From NCBI RefSeq assembly GCF_029016285.1, contig NZ_CP091976.1, forward strand, positions 124,001-188,000: a stretch of DNA of 64,000 bases, written 5' to 3'. Source of the stretch: Vibrio sp. DW001. Lineage in GTDB: Bacteria > Pseudomonadota > Gammaproteobacteria > Enterobacterales > Vibrionaceae. This document shows, piece after piece, positions 19,145 through 28,397 of this stretch. The notes under the pieces are model-generated. The model saw only the letters and a list, made by a program, of their open reading frames with translations. It made no database searches and had not been told where the DNA came from. Every line of letters begins with the position of its first letter. The stretch's first letter is position 1. A program made the position numbers and the translations under genes.

Positions 19145-20593
19145 CTACACATCATAGGTTGTAGATGAGGTATTACCACCGGTACCCGTCCAGTTAGTAT
19201 GGAAGAACTCACCAAGCGGTTTGTCTACTCTCTCATAGGTATGAGCGCCAAAATAGTCGCGTTGCGCTTGTATCATATTGGCTGGAAGACGCGATGTTGT
19301 GTATCCATCTAAAAATGTGAGTGCTGATGTCATCGTAGGCATAGGTAAACCTATCTCCATTGCCTTAGAGGCAACTTTTCGCCATGCTGGTAGGCTATCA
19401 ATTAAAATATCCTTAAAGTATGGATCCGACCCAAGGAACTGAACATCAGGATTGCTATCATAAGCATCACGTATGTTTCCTAAGAATGCACTACGTATGA
19501 TACAACCACCACGCCACATAAGCGCAACATTGCCATAGTTTAACGCCCAATCATTTTCTTCAGAGGCTTCTCTGATAAGCATGAAACCTTGCGCGTAAGA
19601 AATGATTTTAGACGCTAGAAGCGCTTGACGCACAGCCTCTATCCAAACTTTTTTGTCGCCTTCTATCGGTGAGATAGTCTTGTTAAACAACTGCTCTGCT
19701 TCAACGCGTTGATCTTTTAGTGATGAGAGGCAGCGTGCAAAAACAGATTCGGTTATAAGGGTAAGTGGGATACCTAAATCCAATGCGTTAATACCCGTCC
19801 ACTTACCTGTTCCTTTTTGACCAGCTGTATCGAGGATCTTCTCAACAAGAGGTTCACCATCTTCGTCTTTGTATCCCAAGATATCGGTGGTGATATCGAT
19901 AAGATAGCTGTCTAGCTCCGTCGATTTCCACTCTTCAAATATAGCTTGCATCTCTTGATGAGAAAGCGATAGTCCTTCTTTTAGGAAATGGTATGCTTCA
20001 CTGATAAGCTGCATGTCACCATACTCGATACCATTGTGCACCATTTTAACGAAATGACCAGAACCATCCTTACCGACCCAGTCACAGCACGCTTCACCTG
20101 ACTCTGTCTTTGCAGAAATACTCTGGAATATCGGCTTTACATGAGGCCAAGCTTCTGGTGCGCCACCGGGCATAATAGACGGTCCAAATCTAGCCCCTTC
20201 TTCACCACCAGAAACACCGGTTCCAACAAAATGAATACCTTTTGCTTTAAGTACAGCAACGCGTCGATTGGTGTCAGGGTAATTGGAGTTACCACCATCA
20301 ATGATGATATCCCCTTCATCGAGAAGTGGCACCAATTGATCAATGAACTGGTCGACGACATCACCAGCTCGTACCATAAGCATCACTTTACGAGGCGCTT
20401 CAAGTTTATCGACAAGATCTTGCATCGAATCTGCGCCAATAATGTTGGTACCTTTTGCAGGGCCCTGAAGAAAATCTTCTACTTTCGACACCGTACGATT
20501 ATATGCAACAACATTAAAACCATGATCATTCATGTTTAAAATTAGGTTTTGTCCCATCACAGCTAAACCAATTACACCAATATCACCTTTCAT
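19145..20593 (-). CDS. gnd: 6-phosphogluconate dehydrogenase, decarboxylating
   Basis: This enzyme oxidises 6-phosphogluconate to ribulose 5-phosphate and CO2, producing NADPH. It has 482 residues, the normal length. The Rossmann start is IGVIGLAVMGQNLILNM, FVGTGVSGGEEGARFGPSIMPGG binds substrate, and KMVHNGIEYGDMQLI holds the catalytic Lys. It is last in zwf-pgl-gnd, starting three bases after pgl. Its ribosome site GGAG lies inside the pgl end. Confidence 0.97.
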   Translation of the reverse strand: MKGDIGVIGLAVMGQNLILNMNDHGFNVVAYNRTVSKVEDFLQGPAKGTNIIGADSMQDLVDKLEAPRKVMLMVRAGDVVDQFIDQLVPLLDEGDIIIDGGNSNYPDTNRRVAVLKAKGIHFVGTGVSGGEEGARFGPSIMPGGAPEAWPHVKPIFQSISAKTESGEACCDWVGKDGSGHFVKMVHNGIEYGDMQLISEAYHFLKEGLSLSHQEMQAIFEEWKSTELDSYLIDITTDILGYKDEDGEPLVEKILDTAGQKGTGKWTGINALDLGIPLTLITESVFARCLSSLKDQRVEAEQLFNKTISPIEGDKKVWIEAVRQALLASKIISYAQGFMLIREASEENDWALNYGNVALMWRGGCIIRSAFLGNIRDAYDSNPDVQFLGSDPYFKDILIDSLPAWRKVASKAMEIGLPMPTMTSALTFLDGYTTSRLPANMIQAQRDYFGAHTYERVDKPLGEFFHTNWTGTGGNTSSTTYDV

Positions 20594-20596
20594 TTT

Positions 20597-21319
20597 TTAT
20601 TCTCCATGAGACAGCATTTTTGCTGCCTGTAAATCTAAAAACCACTCTGTTTGACCATTGGTGGACTTAATTCTCGCCGCCGGATATGGTAGCTTTTCGG
20701 CTGAGTTCTGTTGAATTTCTTTAAGTATCGATGCTTTGTTTTCACCCAATACTAAATACGTTATTCGCTTCGCATTTTCGATCAAACGTGTACTTTTTGA
20801 AACCCTGATTTGACCACTCTCAGGGTGAGTGGCAACAATGGCGATGGCAGGCTCTAAATAGTCAGTTCGATTAGGGAAAAGAGAGGCAGTATGACCATCG
20901 GCTCCCATGCCCAATATAATCCAATCAAATTCTGGAAGACCATTGTTGTTCGGGATCTGTTGAATCATTTCATCAGAAAACCTTTTCGCCTCTTGGCTCG
21001 GATCATTTTCACCCAAAATGCGATGAATATTAGCTTTCGGAATCGCTATTTTTTTGAATAATAGTTCATTTACTTCACCAAAATTACTCTCGGGATCACT
21101 GGGCTTTACACACCGCTCATCTCCCCACCAAAAGTGAATATTTGCCCAGTTGATACCTTCGTTATAGGGTGTTTGAGCTAATCTTTTGAACAATAATTTG
21201 GGCGTACTGCCCCCTGACAGTGAAACATGGACAGGTCTCTCTTCTTGACTAAGATAAAGCAGTCTTTCTGAAAGAGAATGAATCACTGCTTCTGGATTTT
21301 CGAAAACTTGATAATTCAT
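20597..21319 (-). CDS. pgl: 6-phosphogluconolactonase (DevB/SOL type)
   Basis: This 240-residue enzyme hydrolyses 6-phosphogluconolactone, the middle step of the oxidative pentose phosphate route. LSGGSTPKLLFKRL near the start and WILGMGADGHTASLFP (about 130) are the sugar-phosphate isomerase-like signatures of DevB-type lactonases. ATG at 21319 is preferred, because the alternative TTG at 21334 would overlap zwf. Only two bases separate it from the zwf stop. Confidence 0.95.
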   Translation of the reverse strand: MNYQVFENPEAVIHSLSERLLYLSQEERPVHVSLSGGSTPKLLFKRLAQTPYNEGINWANIHFWWGDERCVKPSDPESNFGEVNELLFKKIAIPKANIHRILGENDPSQEAKRFSDEMIQQIPNNNGLPEFDWIILGMGADGHTASLFPNRTDYLEPAIAIVATHPESGQIRVSKSTRLIENAKRITYLVLGENKASILKEIQQNSAEKLPYPAARIKSTNGQTEWFLDLQAAKMLSHGE

Positions 21320-21321
21320 CT

Positions 21322-22839
21322 CTATAACTCGCAATAATCGGTGTTAGTTAAGTTTTTGCATGGGAATCGCCATTTTCGATTGTCATCATGAAGCAACTGG
21401 TCGGCTTGTATTGGTCCCCAGGTGCCCGCAGCATAACCAAACAAATGTTCTGGGTTTTGTTTATGATCTAAAATCGGTTGAACAAATTGCCAACAAGCTT
21501 CTACGGCATCAGTACGAGCAAACAGGGTCGCGTCTCCCTTCATGCAGTCCAGAATCAATCGTTCATATGCGGTAAGCATATTCGTCTCTTGTAGGTCTTC
21601 GTAATGGAAGTCCATCGAAACTTCTTTAGCTTCAAAGCCGGCACCCGGTTGTTTTAAACCAAAGCTAAGCAAAATCCCTTCGTCCGGCTGAATTCGAATA
21701 ATAAGTTTATTCTCTGGTGCATTAACGCCAAAAACCGGATGTGGCGTGTTTTTAAAATGAATAACAACCTCTGTGACACGAGTTGGCAACCGTTTTCCAG
21801 TACGTACATAGAAAGGAACACCAGCCCAACGCCAATTGTCTATAAACATTTTTAAACCAACGTAGGTCTCGGTTCGTGAGTCTTCTGACACACCGTGCTC
21901 TTCGCGGTAGCCGGGTAGTTGCTTACCGCGTACCATAGATTCGGTATATTGACCTAAAACCAAATTGTTCTTTAGATCTTCTTCGCTTAATGGCCTGAAA
22001 CATTGCATGACTTTAACCGCTTCATCTCGTATAGAATCAGCGTTGATAACTGAAGGCGGTTCCATACCAACCATCGCAAGCACTTGTAGCAGATGATTCT
22101 GAAACATATCTCTAACCGCGCCTGCGCCGTCATAATAACCACCACGTTCCTCTACGCCCAAAAATTCGGCGGAGGTAATCTCAACGTGATCGATATATCT
22201 ATGGTTCCACAGTGGTTCAAACATGGCATTTGAAAAACGCATTACCAAAAGGTTCTGCACCGTTTCTTTGCCAAGGTAATGGTCGATACGATAGATTTGA
22301 TGTTCTTTAAAGCAAGCATGAATCTGCAGGTCGAGAGATTGAGCGGACTCTAAGTCGTATCCAAATGGCTTTTCTACGATAAGGTTTTTCCATCCGTGAC
22401 TTTCATCATTAAGCTTTGCTTCTGCTAAACATTCTGGAATAACACCGTACAAGCTCGGTGGTGTTGATAGGTAATAGATGGTATTACCACCTGTTTCGTG
22501 TTTTTGCTCGAGCTCGCTAAGCCTATCACTTAACACAACATACTCTGTCGAATTCGATGTATTAATTGCAACGTAATATAGGTGGTTACAAAATTCTTCT
22601 AGTAACTCGGTTTGCACTTTTTCGTTTTCTATCAACGACGCCTTGAGTTTTTCTCTGAAACTCATGTCGTTATACGCGGTTCTGCTTACCCCTAGAATGG
22701 CAAAATCAGTAGGCAGCATTCCATTTGCGTACAAATGATATAGAGCAGGTATTAACTTACGATGTGTAAGGTCACCAGAAGCACCAAATATCACTATGGT
22801 ATTATTTTCTGGGCCAACAATTTTTTCTAAATTATTCAT
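21322..22839 (-). CDS. zwf: Glucose-6-phosphate 1-dehydrogenase
   Basis: This enzyme is the entry to the oxidative pentose phosphate and Entner-Doudoroff routes, making NADPH. It has 505 residues. [16 protein letters not shown] (about 19-34) binds [13 protein letters not shown] (about 183) is the substrate-binding active site and GYDLESAQ follows KPF. It heads zwf-pgl-gnd with minimal spacing, so all three are one operon. The 440-base upstream gap contains the palindrome GTTACGCGTAAC but no gene. Confidence 0.97.
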   Translation of the reverse strand: MNNLEKIVGPENNTIVIFGASGDLTHRKLIPALYHLYANGMLPTDFAILGVSRTAYNDMSFREKLKASLIENEKVQTELLEEFCNHLYYVAINTSNSTEYVVLSDRLSELEQKHETGGNTIYYLSTPPSLYGVIPECLAEAKLNDESHGWKNLIVEKPFGYDLESAQSLDLQIHACFKEHQIYRIDHYLGKETVQNLLVMRFSNAMFEPLWNHRYIDHVEITSAEFLGVEERGGYYDGAGAVRDMFQNHLLQVLAMVGMEPPSVINADSIRDEAVKVMQCFRPLSEEDLKNNLVLGQYTESMVRGKQLPGYREEHGVSEDSRTETYVGLKMFIDNWRWAGVPFYVRTGKRLPTRVTEVVIHFKNTPHPVFGVNAPENKLIIRIQPDEGILLSFGLKQPGAGFEAKEVSMDFHYEDLQETNMLTAYERLILDCMKGDATLFARTDAVEACWQFVQPILDHKQNPEHLFGYAAGTWGPIQADQLLHDDNRKWRFPCKNLTNTDYCEL

Positions 22840-22953
22840 ATAATTCTCATAAGGTAATTAACTATTGGGTCATTCATTGACAAGTCATACCTTCAAAATA
22901 GTAGTACAAAGATGAGACCGAAGTATTAAAAAAATTCTTTCAGTTAATCTTAC

Positions 22954-22965
22954 GTTACGCGTAAC
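22954..22965. other. Perfect 12-base palindrome upstream of zwf
   Basis: GTTACGCGTAAC lies 115 bases before the zwf start in an otherwise AT-rich region. It may be an operator. I could not match it to a known zwf regulator, and no clear HexR or SoxR box was seen. Confidence 0.35.
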
Positions 22966-23225
22966 ATTATTAATGTATATCAAACCAAAACAATGCTCAA
23001 CAGTTTGTTCTCACAAGCATACTGACTAATTAAACTCAGATTAAGCGGAAAAATTCTATCAATCTAATAGCTAAAACCTAACAACCCTTTTAATCGCAAC
23101 CTTCAATAGATATAAAATCCCATCGGTAAGTATCCTAACGATAAGCGGACGAGGAGGTTTTGAACCATCTGCATAATTATTGGATTGAGTTGATAATACG
23201 AATTGGACGTTGAGTGCTAGCGGGT

Positions 23226-23254
23226 AAAAAAAGAGCCAGCGCTAATGCTGGCTC
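23226..23254 (-). terminator. Rho-independent terminator after the desaturase gene
   Basis: GAGCCAGC pairs with GCTGGCTC around a six-base loop. Read on the minus strand it is followed by a run of seven T, so it ends the desaturase transcript. Confidence 0.9.
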
Positions 23255-23279
23255 CGGTAAACTCTTAAAGCTCAAAAGG

Positions 23280-24407
23280 TTAAGCGTACTGCTTTACCAT
23301 ACGATTCCATGCTAGTTGCTGTTCATGTAAGCGCATTTTAATTTGTTCATACTCAACCTTAAGTACCGAGTGCTCATAGCGTTTAACCAAGGTTTCTTTT
23401 TTCCCTTCGAGTAGTTTTTTCTTAATCTCGTAGTAATCATTCATGTACTTCACTAGCAACTCGCATTCATCTTGCAGCCGAATCGCAACCTGCACATTAT
23501 TTGGCACTTCACTAAGGTTATTCTTAACCTTACTAAGCAAAGCGAGGGCTTTTGCTTTTTCAATTCTTAACTTTGGTGTCACCCTTAAATTATTCGCTAA
23601 ACCAACCCATGAGCAGCTCTTAATCAACCATTTTGTTGGGTCATACTGCCACCAGCAGATCCCATTGCGGTAATCATTTTCAAAGGTATGATGGAAATTA
23701 TGATATCCCTCGCCGAAGGTAAACACAGCCAAAACGCCATTGTCTCTTGCTGTATTTTTGGTTGTGTACGGTTGTGAACCCCAGATATGAGCCAAGGAAT
23801 TGATAAAAAATGTCGAATGATGGCTCATAAACAATCTAACGGCACCGACAATCAATATCATTCCTAACAAATCGTTATATATCAAACCTAACAGAATCGG
23901 TATGCCAAAATTAGTGAGCAACGCCAATGCGAGATAATACTTGTGCTGCCACATCACCACTTTGTCTTTTTGCAGATCTCGACAGTTACCATATTCGTGG
24001 TAAATCTCTTCGTTATAATTTCTGAGCATCCAACCAATATGAGAGTACCAAAAACCTCTTTTCGCTGAATAAGGGTCTTTCTCGTTGTTATCAACGAACT
24101 TATGGTGTGGCCGATGATCTGAAGACCAATGAAGAATGCTATTTTGCAGAGCAAACGCACCACCAATCGCATAAATGTACTTCAAGCTAGAATGCGCATC
24201 ATAGGCTTTGTGAGCCCATAATCGATGATAACCTGCCGTAATCGATAGGTTACAAAAACTGAAGGCAACGAGGAACCATACACAATGCTCCCATCCGTAC
24301 CCCTGATAATACCCATAAAGTGGTGCGACGATTAATGCCAATATAGCGGTAATTGCAAATACTAAGGCGTTAAGCCAGATTAGTGGTGGTTTATTGCTTG
24401 AGTTCAT
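23280..24407 (-). CDS. Membrane fatty-acid desaturase (delta-9 acyl type) with C-terminal coiled coil
   Basis: This 375-residue membrane di-iron enzyme introduces a double bond into acyl chains using oxygen. The three histidine boxes are HRLWAH, HRPHH and HNFHH, with four or so TM helices between. After about residue 275 a charged, helical tail of roughly 100 residues (KVKNNLSEV to the end) probably forms a coiled coil beyond the catalytic fold. ATG at 24407 has AAGGA close upstream, and the GTG further up has no ribosome site and overlaps an operator. Two FabR/DesT-like palindromes lie just upstream. The gene is monocistronic with its own terminator. Confidence 0.92.
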   Translation of the reverse strand: MNSSNKPPLIWLNALVFAITAILALIVAPLYGYYQGYGWEHCVWFLVAFSFCNLSITAGYHRLWAHKAYDAHSSLKYIYAIGGAFALQNSILHWSSDHRPHHKFVDNNEKDPYSAKRGFWYSHIGWMLRNYNEEIYHEYGNCRDLQKDKVVMWQHKYYLALALLTNFGIPILLGLIYNDLLGMILIVGAVRLFMSHHSTFFINSLAHIWGSQPYTTKNTARDNGVLAVFTFGEGYHNFHHTFENDYRNGICWWQYDPTKWLIKSCSWVGLANNLRVTPKLRIEKAKALALLSKVKNNLSEVPNNVQVAIRLQDECELLVKYMNDYYEIKKKLLEGKKETLVKRYEHSVLKVEYEQIKMRLHEQQLAWNRMVKQYA

Positions 24408-24422
24408 AATCCTTGCCAATTG

Positions 24423-24440
24423 AGAGTACACTTGTGCGCT
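24423..24440. promoter_or_regulatory. FabR/DesT-like operator, proximal copy
   Basis: AGAGTACA and TGTGCGCT flank the centre CT, an imperfect version of the perfect palindrome 26 bases upstream. It lies 16 bases before the desaturase ATG. Likeness to the unsaturated-fatty-acid regulator operators of FabR and DesT is from memory. Confidence 0.6.
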
Positions 24441-24448
24441 AGAATATC

Positions 24449-24466
24449 AGCGTACAAGTGTACGCT
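24449..24466. promoter_or_regulatory. FabR/DesT-like operator, distal copy (perfect palindrome)
   Basis: AGCGTACA and TGTACGCT form a perfect 8-base dyad around AG. It lies 42 bases before the desaturase ATG, where it would overlap the promoter. It closely matches my recollection of the Escherichia coli FabR site upstream of fabA and fabB. Confidence 0.7.
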
Positions 24467-24598
24467 CAACTAAAAATAATGATAAATGTGCCATTAGACA
24501 GTTTTCCGTTATTGAATAGATAATGTTAGAATCGCCACAATTCGTTTGAGACAGGCAGAGTATGCTCCTCAGTAGACAAAAATTTTAAAGGCTAATAA

Positions 24599-25543
24599 AT
24601 GGTTAACAACATAATTCAATGGTACCCGGGCCATATGCACAAAGCTCGTAAGGAAATTGAAGAAGTTATTCCTCAGATAGATGTCATCATAGAAGTATTA
24701 GATGCGCGCATACCATTTAGTAGTGAGAATCCAATGATATCTACATTACGTGGTGATAAACCTTGCGTTAAGGTTCTCAATAAACGGGACTTGTCTGATC
24801 CGGAACTGACTCAACGTTGGATAGAGCATTTCGAAAAAGAGCAAGGCGTTAAGGCTATGGCCATAACCACGTCGAATCCTCAAGAAGTTCATAAGATTAT
24901 GGAGTTGTGCCGTAAACTCGCACCTCATCGCGAAGATATGGGCAAAAATATTCGCACCATGATTATGGGCATACCGAACGTTGGCAAATCCACTATTATC
25001 AATACACTTGCAGGCCGTGCTATTGCTCAAACAGGTAACCAACCCGCGGTTACTCGTCGACAACAACGCATCAATCTTCAAAATGGTATTGTTCTATCAG
25101 ATACCCCAGGTATTTTATGGCCTAAAGTAGAAAACCCACACAGTGGCTTCCGCTTGGCAGCAACTGGCGCCGTTAAAGATACGGCGATGGAATACATAGA
25201 AGTCGCCTTTTACACCGTCGAATACCTTGCAAAACAATACCCAGAACTTTTGAAAGAGCGTTATCAATTGGACGAGCTGTCTGATAGTGATATCGAGCTA
25301 ATGGAAGCGATTGGTGCAAAACGCGGTTGCTTACGTGCAGGAGGCCGAGTAGACCTCCATAAAGCATCTGAGATTCTATTACATGAGCTTCGCAACGGAA
25401 CGCTAGGACAAGTGACATTAGAGTTACCAGAAATGATCACACAAGAACTCATTGATGTTGAAATTGAGACGGCAAGAAAACAAGAAGCACAAATAAAGAA
25501 AAAAGAAGAACGCCGTAAACGCTACTTGCGAAATAAGCGATAA
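24599..25543 (+). CDS. ylqF: Ribosome biogenesis GTPase YlqF/RbgA
   Basis: This GTPase is thought to act in late assembly of the 50S subunit. It has 314 residues with circularly permuted G motifs: NKRDL (G4, about 60) comes first, then GIPNVGKST (G1, about 123) and DTPG (G3, about 165). The N-terminus IQWYPGHMHKARKEI is typical of YlqF. A lysine/arginine-rich tail (KKKEERRKRYLRNKR) could contact rRNA. AAAGG lies seven bases before ATG. The gene is single, converging on the COG0523 gene. Confidence 0.94.
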   Translation: MVNNIIQWYPGHMHKARKEIEEVIPQIDVIIEVLDARIPFSSENPMISTLRGDKPCVKVLNKRDLSDPELTQRWIEHFEKEQGVKAMAITTSNPQEVHKIMELCRKLAPHREDMGKNIRTMIMGIPNVGKSTIINTLAGRAIAQTGNQPAVTRRQQRINLQNGIVLSDTPGILWPKVENPHSGFRLAATGAVKDTAMEYIEVAFYTVEYLAKQYPELLKERYQLDELSDSDIELMEAIGAKRGCLRAGGRVDLHKASEILLHELRNGTLGQVTLELPEMITQELIDVEIETARKQEAQIKKKEERRKRYLRNKR

Positions 25544-25549
25544 GAAAAT

Positions 25550-25595
25550 GGGTTTGAAGGCCGAATAGCAACACGAAATCAAAGCGTTCAAACCC
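25550..25595. terminator. Possible terminator hairpin between ylqF and the COG0523 gene
   Basis: GGGTTTGAA at 25550-25558 and TTCAAACCC at 25587-25595 pair perfectly but across a 28-base loop. There is no strong T-run, so the role is uncertain. Confidence 0.35.
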
Positions 25596-25625
25596 TATTG
25601 TTCCCACATTCCCCTTTATCTATTC

Positions 25626-26606
25626 TTATATATCAGAAAGATCGATCAATACTTTTTCCAAGTCATCCCAAGGCAGCAATGCGTTGTCTATCACTTCTAT
25701 GCGAGTTTCAAAACCACTCAGTGTTAGCTCATTCACGGACACCACACCATTTGATACATTATAGGCAAAGCAGCCTTTGTCAGTATTAACGACCCCCTTA
25801 ACTCTCTCAGCAGTCAATGCAGTGAGCATCGAAAACATGTCATCAAAGTCGAACGTTATTTCCGCCCCAAAAAGCCAACCGCAACTGTGATAGCCCTGCC
25901 CTTTATTTTCTTTACGAATGAATTTTTCACCCGGTGGTATATCAAATTGCGGTTCCATACTCGCGTGTTCATGGTGATGTGGTTCGATATGCGCTGAAAT
26001 GGTGCCTTCACTTCGCTCAATCTCTAAAAATGAGAGACTAAACTCACCTTGAGACGTCAATGTAAACTTCTTTTTTTTCGGTTCTTGCTGTGCAATCCAA
26101 GTTTCAAACGCGGCAATATCGATTTCAGAACATTTTTCGGCCTTGTTGCCAATGATGATATCGGCACTAGCAAGTTGATCATTGAAATTTTGGTTACTCG
26201 TGTAACGTTCGTCAGAAAAGTAACGTGGGTCGACGAGTGCGATTGTCGCTTTTAGGTCGACATAGTTTTGATACTGCGTCGACGTTAATGTCGCTACAAC
26301 CTGCTTAGGATGACCTAAGCCTGTTGGTTCAATGAGCAATCTGTCAGGTTTCAGTCTCAACAATGCATTAATGCCGACTGACATAGGGACACCCGCCGTG
26401 CAGCACATACAGCCTCCAGGGACTTCTTTAATAAGTGCGCCACTGTCACTGAGGATCGCACCATCGATTCCAATTTCACCAAATTCATTCACTAGTACTG
26501 CCCAAGTTTCATTGTTCGGCTTCTGTTTAAGCAGATTAAGAATGGAGGTTGTTTTTCCTGTGCCTAAAAAACCTGTGATTATATTTGTTGGAACGCGCTG
26601 AGACAT
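25626..26606 (-). CDS. COG0523 GTP-dependent metallochaperone (CobW/YjiA family)
   Basis: This 326-residue G3E GTPase probably inserts or delivers a metal, most often zinc in this family. Walker A is GFLGTGKTT (about 12-20). The metal motif GCMCC (CXCC, about 65) and EPTGLGHP follow. A histidine-rich stretch HIEPHHHEH (about 207-215) could bind metal. The C-terminal CobW_C domain runs from about 225. ATG has AGGAG six bases upstream. A weak Zur-like sequence lies at 26642-26664. It could be a YjiA homologue or a zinc-starvation paralogue, and sequence alone does not decide. Confidence 0.88.
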   Translation of the reverse strand: MSQRVPTNIITGFLGTGKTTSILNLLKQKPNNETWAVLVNEFGEIGIDGAILSDSGALIKEVPGGCMCCTAGVPMSVGINALLRLKPDRLLIEPTGLGHPKQVVATLTSTQYQNYVDLKATIALVDPRYFSDERYTSNQNFNDQLASADIIIGNKAEKCSEIDIAAFETWIAQQEPKKKKFTLTSQGEFSLSFLEIERSEGTISAHIEPHHHEHASMEPQFDIPPGEKFIRKENKGQGYHSCGWLFGAEITFDFDDMFSMLTALTAERVKGVVNTDKGCFAYNVSNGVVSVNELTLSGFETRIEVIDNALLPWDDLEKVLIDLSDI

Positions 26607-26664
26607 GGACTACTCCTATAGTAAGATAACGGAGTATAGGGGAAATGATAAAATTATAAAATGC

Positions 26665-26694
26665 AAAAAGGCGTACAAGCTTTCGTACGCCTTT
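26665..26694 (-). terminator. Orphan terminator-like hairpin between COG0523 and clcA genes
   Basis: AAAGGCGTAC pairs perfectly with GTACGCCTTT around an eight-base loop. On the minus strand five T follow the stem, a good terminator. No annotated minus-strand gene lies upstream of it, since clcA faces away, so it may end a small RNA. Confidence 0.6.
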
Positions 26695-27038
26695 AACACC
26701 TCGTGACTCACTCGTGAGTATGCGTAATGGAGATACTAAGTTAAGTATTCCAATTGATTACGAGGATTAAATAATGTTCTATTGTTCCACTCTAATTGTA
26801 AGTAAGACTTCAATTGCCTCCATGTTATTGGGTTGCTCTTGTCTTACACATTAAGTGTGGTAGGTTTCAGTAAAAAAGCAAGAATTTAGAGCTTTAAACC
26901 GCAAAACCGAGATGTTAGTTCACATTTATTGAGACGTGAAGTAGGCTAATTCGCTTGAGAGATATGTTACTATTGCGCGCTTTACCGCCAATTCCATTTT
27001 ATTTTTCAACAGCTAACGACAGGGATGACATTTTTATT

Positions 27039-28379
27039 ATGGCAAGACTTTCACGGCCAACACTCATTCCCAATTTTTTTTCGAGTCAAAGTGACTATTT
27101 TATTGTTGTTCTGCTATCGGGAATCGTTGGAACACTTGCCGGTATTCTTGTCTCCTATTTTAATATCTTCATCAACTGGATTCTTGAGCTTCGGATCTCC
27201 TTTATCGATAATCAAGTCCCTGATCAATTTGTCTTTCAAGCTTCAGTCATTGTGATTAGTGGTGCAGCCATGGCTGCTCTAGGTTTCTGGTTAACATATC
27301 GTTTTGCACCTGAAGCCGAAGGCAGTGGTATTCCACACATAGAAGGCGCTTTAGTTGGTGAACACGATATTCGTTGGAAGCGTGTATTACCGATTAAGTT
27401 TATTGCCGCCACATTGACGATAGGATCTGGCATGATCTTGGGTCGGGGAGGACCATCAATCCAACTTGGTGGGGCAGTTGGTAGAATGGTTGCGAGTAAA
27501 GCTCACAAATTTGAACACGCGCAACATATCTTAATTGCCGCAGGCTCAGCCGCTGGTCTCGCAGCAGCGTTCAATACACCATTGACGGCAATCCTGTTTG
27601 TTAACGAAGAAATGCGAAGACAGTTTAGCTACAACGTAATATCAATTAAATGCGTAACCTTGTCTGTCATTGCCGCAACCATCGTCATGGAATATCTCAA
27701 TGGTCAAAACGCGATACTGTTAATACCGAATTTTGCTGCGCCACCATTAGGATCTTTACCTACATTCGCCGCTCTTGGTATGCTGTTTGGTATTGTCGGT
27801 GTTTATTTCAATCAATGGATACTTAAGGCCACCAGTTGGTTTAAAAACTATCATGGCTCGAATATTTACCGCCTAGTCATTACTGGTGCAATATTTGGCG
27901 CGGTATTTTCGCTAGTACACGTTACCTACCCTATCCTATCTGGAGGCAGCTTACCGGCAATCACAGAGTTGTTTTCTACGCCGCAACCTTGGATGATAAT
28001 GGCTTTATTTTTCGCACTAAGAATGTTTGGTACCATTGCCTGTTTTGGTTCTGGTGCGCCTGGTGGTATTTTTGCACCTATTCTGACTCTAGGCACATTC
28101 TTTGGTTTAACTTATGGCGTCTTAATACATGATTTTGTGCCCAATTTTTCTACGGATGCAGGTACCTACGCAGTGGCAGGAATGGGGGCGCTTATTGCCG
28201 CTAGTTTGCGAACACCGTTAACCGGAGTCGTGCTCGTTGTTGAGATTTCTAACAACTATCAATTAATTCTACCCATCATGGTCACGTGTTTCGGCGCGAC
28301 ATTTGTCGCTCAAGCCATGGGCGGAAAACCATTGTATGCTGCGCTACTTGAACTAAAACATAAGAATTGGGAGCTCTAA
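27039..28379 (+). CDS. clcA: CLC-family chloride transporter/channel with altered gating site
   Basis: This 446-residue inner-membrane protein has the CLC fold. Selectivity motifs are GSGIPHIEG (about 95-103), GRGGP (135-139) and GSGAPGGIFAP (about 330). The late Tyr is in KPLYAALLE. The proton-side glutamate is kept in FVNEEMRRQF. The gating glutamate of GREGP, E148 in Escherichia coli ClcA, is Gly137 here, read from codon GGA at 27447-27449. In ClcA, replacing this residue uncouples proton exchange from chloride flow, so this protein may behave as a channel. ATG at 27039 fits family starts but has a distant ribosome site. TTG at 26955 or ATG at 26964 are alternatives. Confidence 0.88.
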   Translation: MARLSRPTLIPNFFSSQSDYFIVVLLSGIVGTLAGILVSYFNIFINWILELRISFIDNQVPDQFVFQASVIVISGAAMAALGFWLTYRFAPEAEGSGIPHIEGALVGEHDIRWKRVLPIKFIAATLTIGSGMILGRGGPSIQLGGAVGRMVASKAHKFEHAQHILIAAGSAAGLAAAFNTPLTAILFVNEEMRRQFSYNVISIKCVTLSVIAATIVMEYLNGQNAILLIPNFAAPPLGSLPTFAALGMLFGIVGVYFNQWILKATSWFKNYHGSNIYRLVITGAIFGAVFSLVHVTYPILSGGSLPAITELFSTPQPWMIMALFFALRMFGTIACFGSGAPGGIFAPILTLGTFFGLTYGVLIHDFVPNFSTDAGTYAVAGMGALIAASLRTPLTGVVLVVEISNNYQLILPIMVTCFGATFVAQAMGGKPLYAALLELKHKNWEL

Positions 28380-28397
28380 TTACTAACCATTAGGGCT

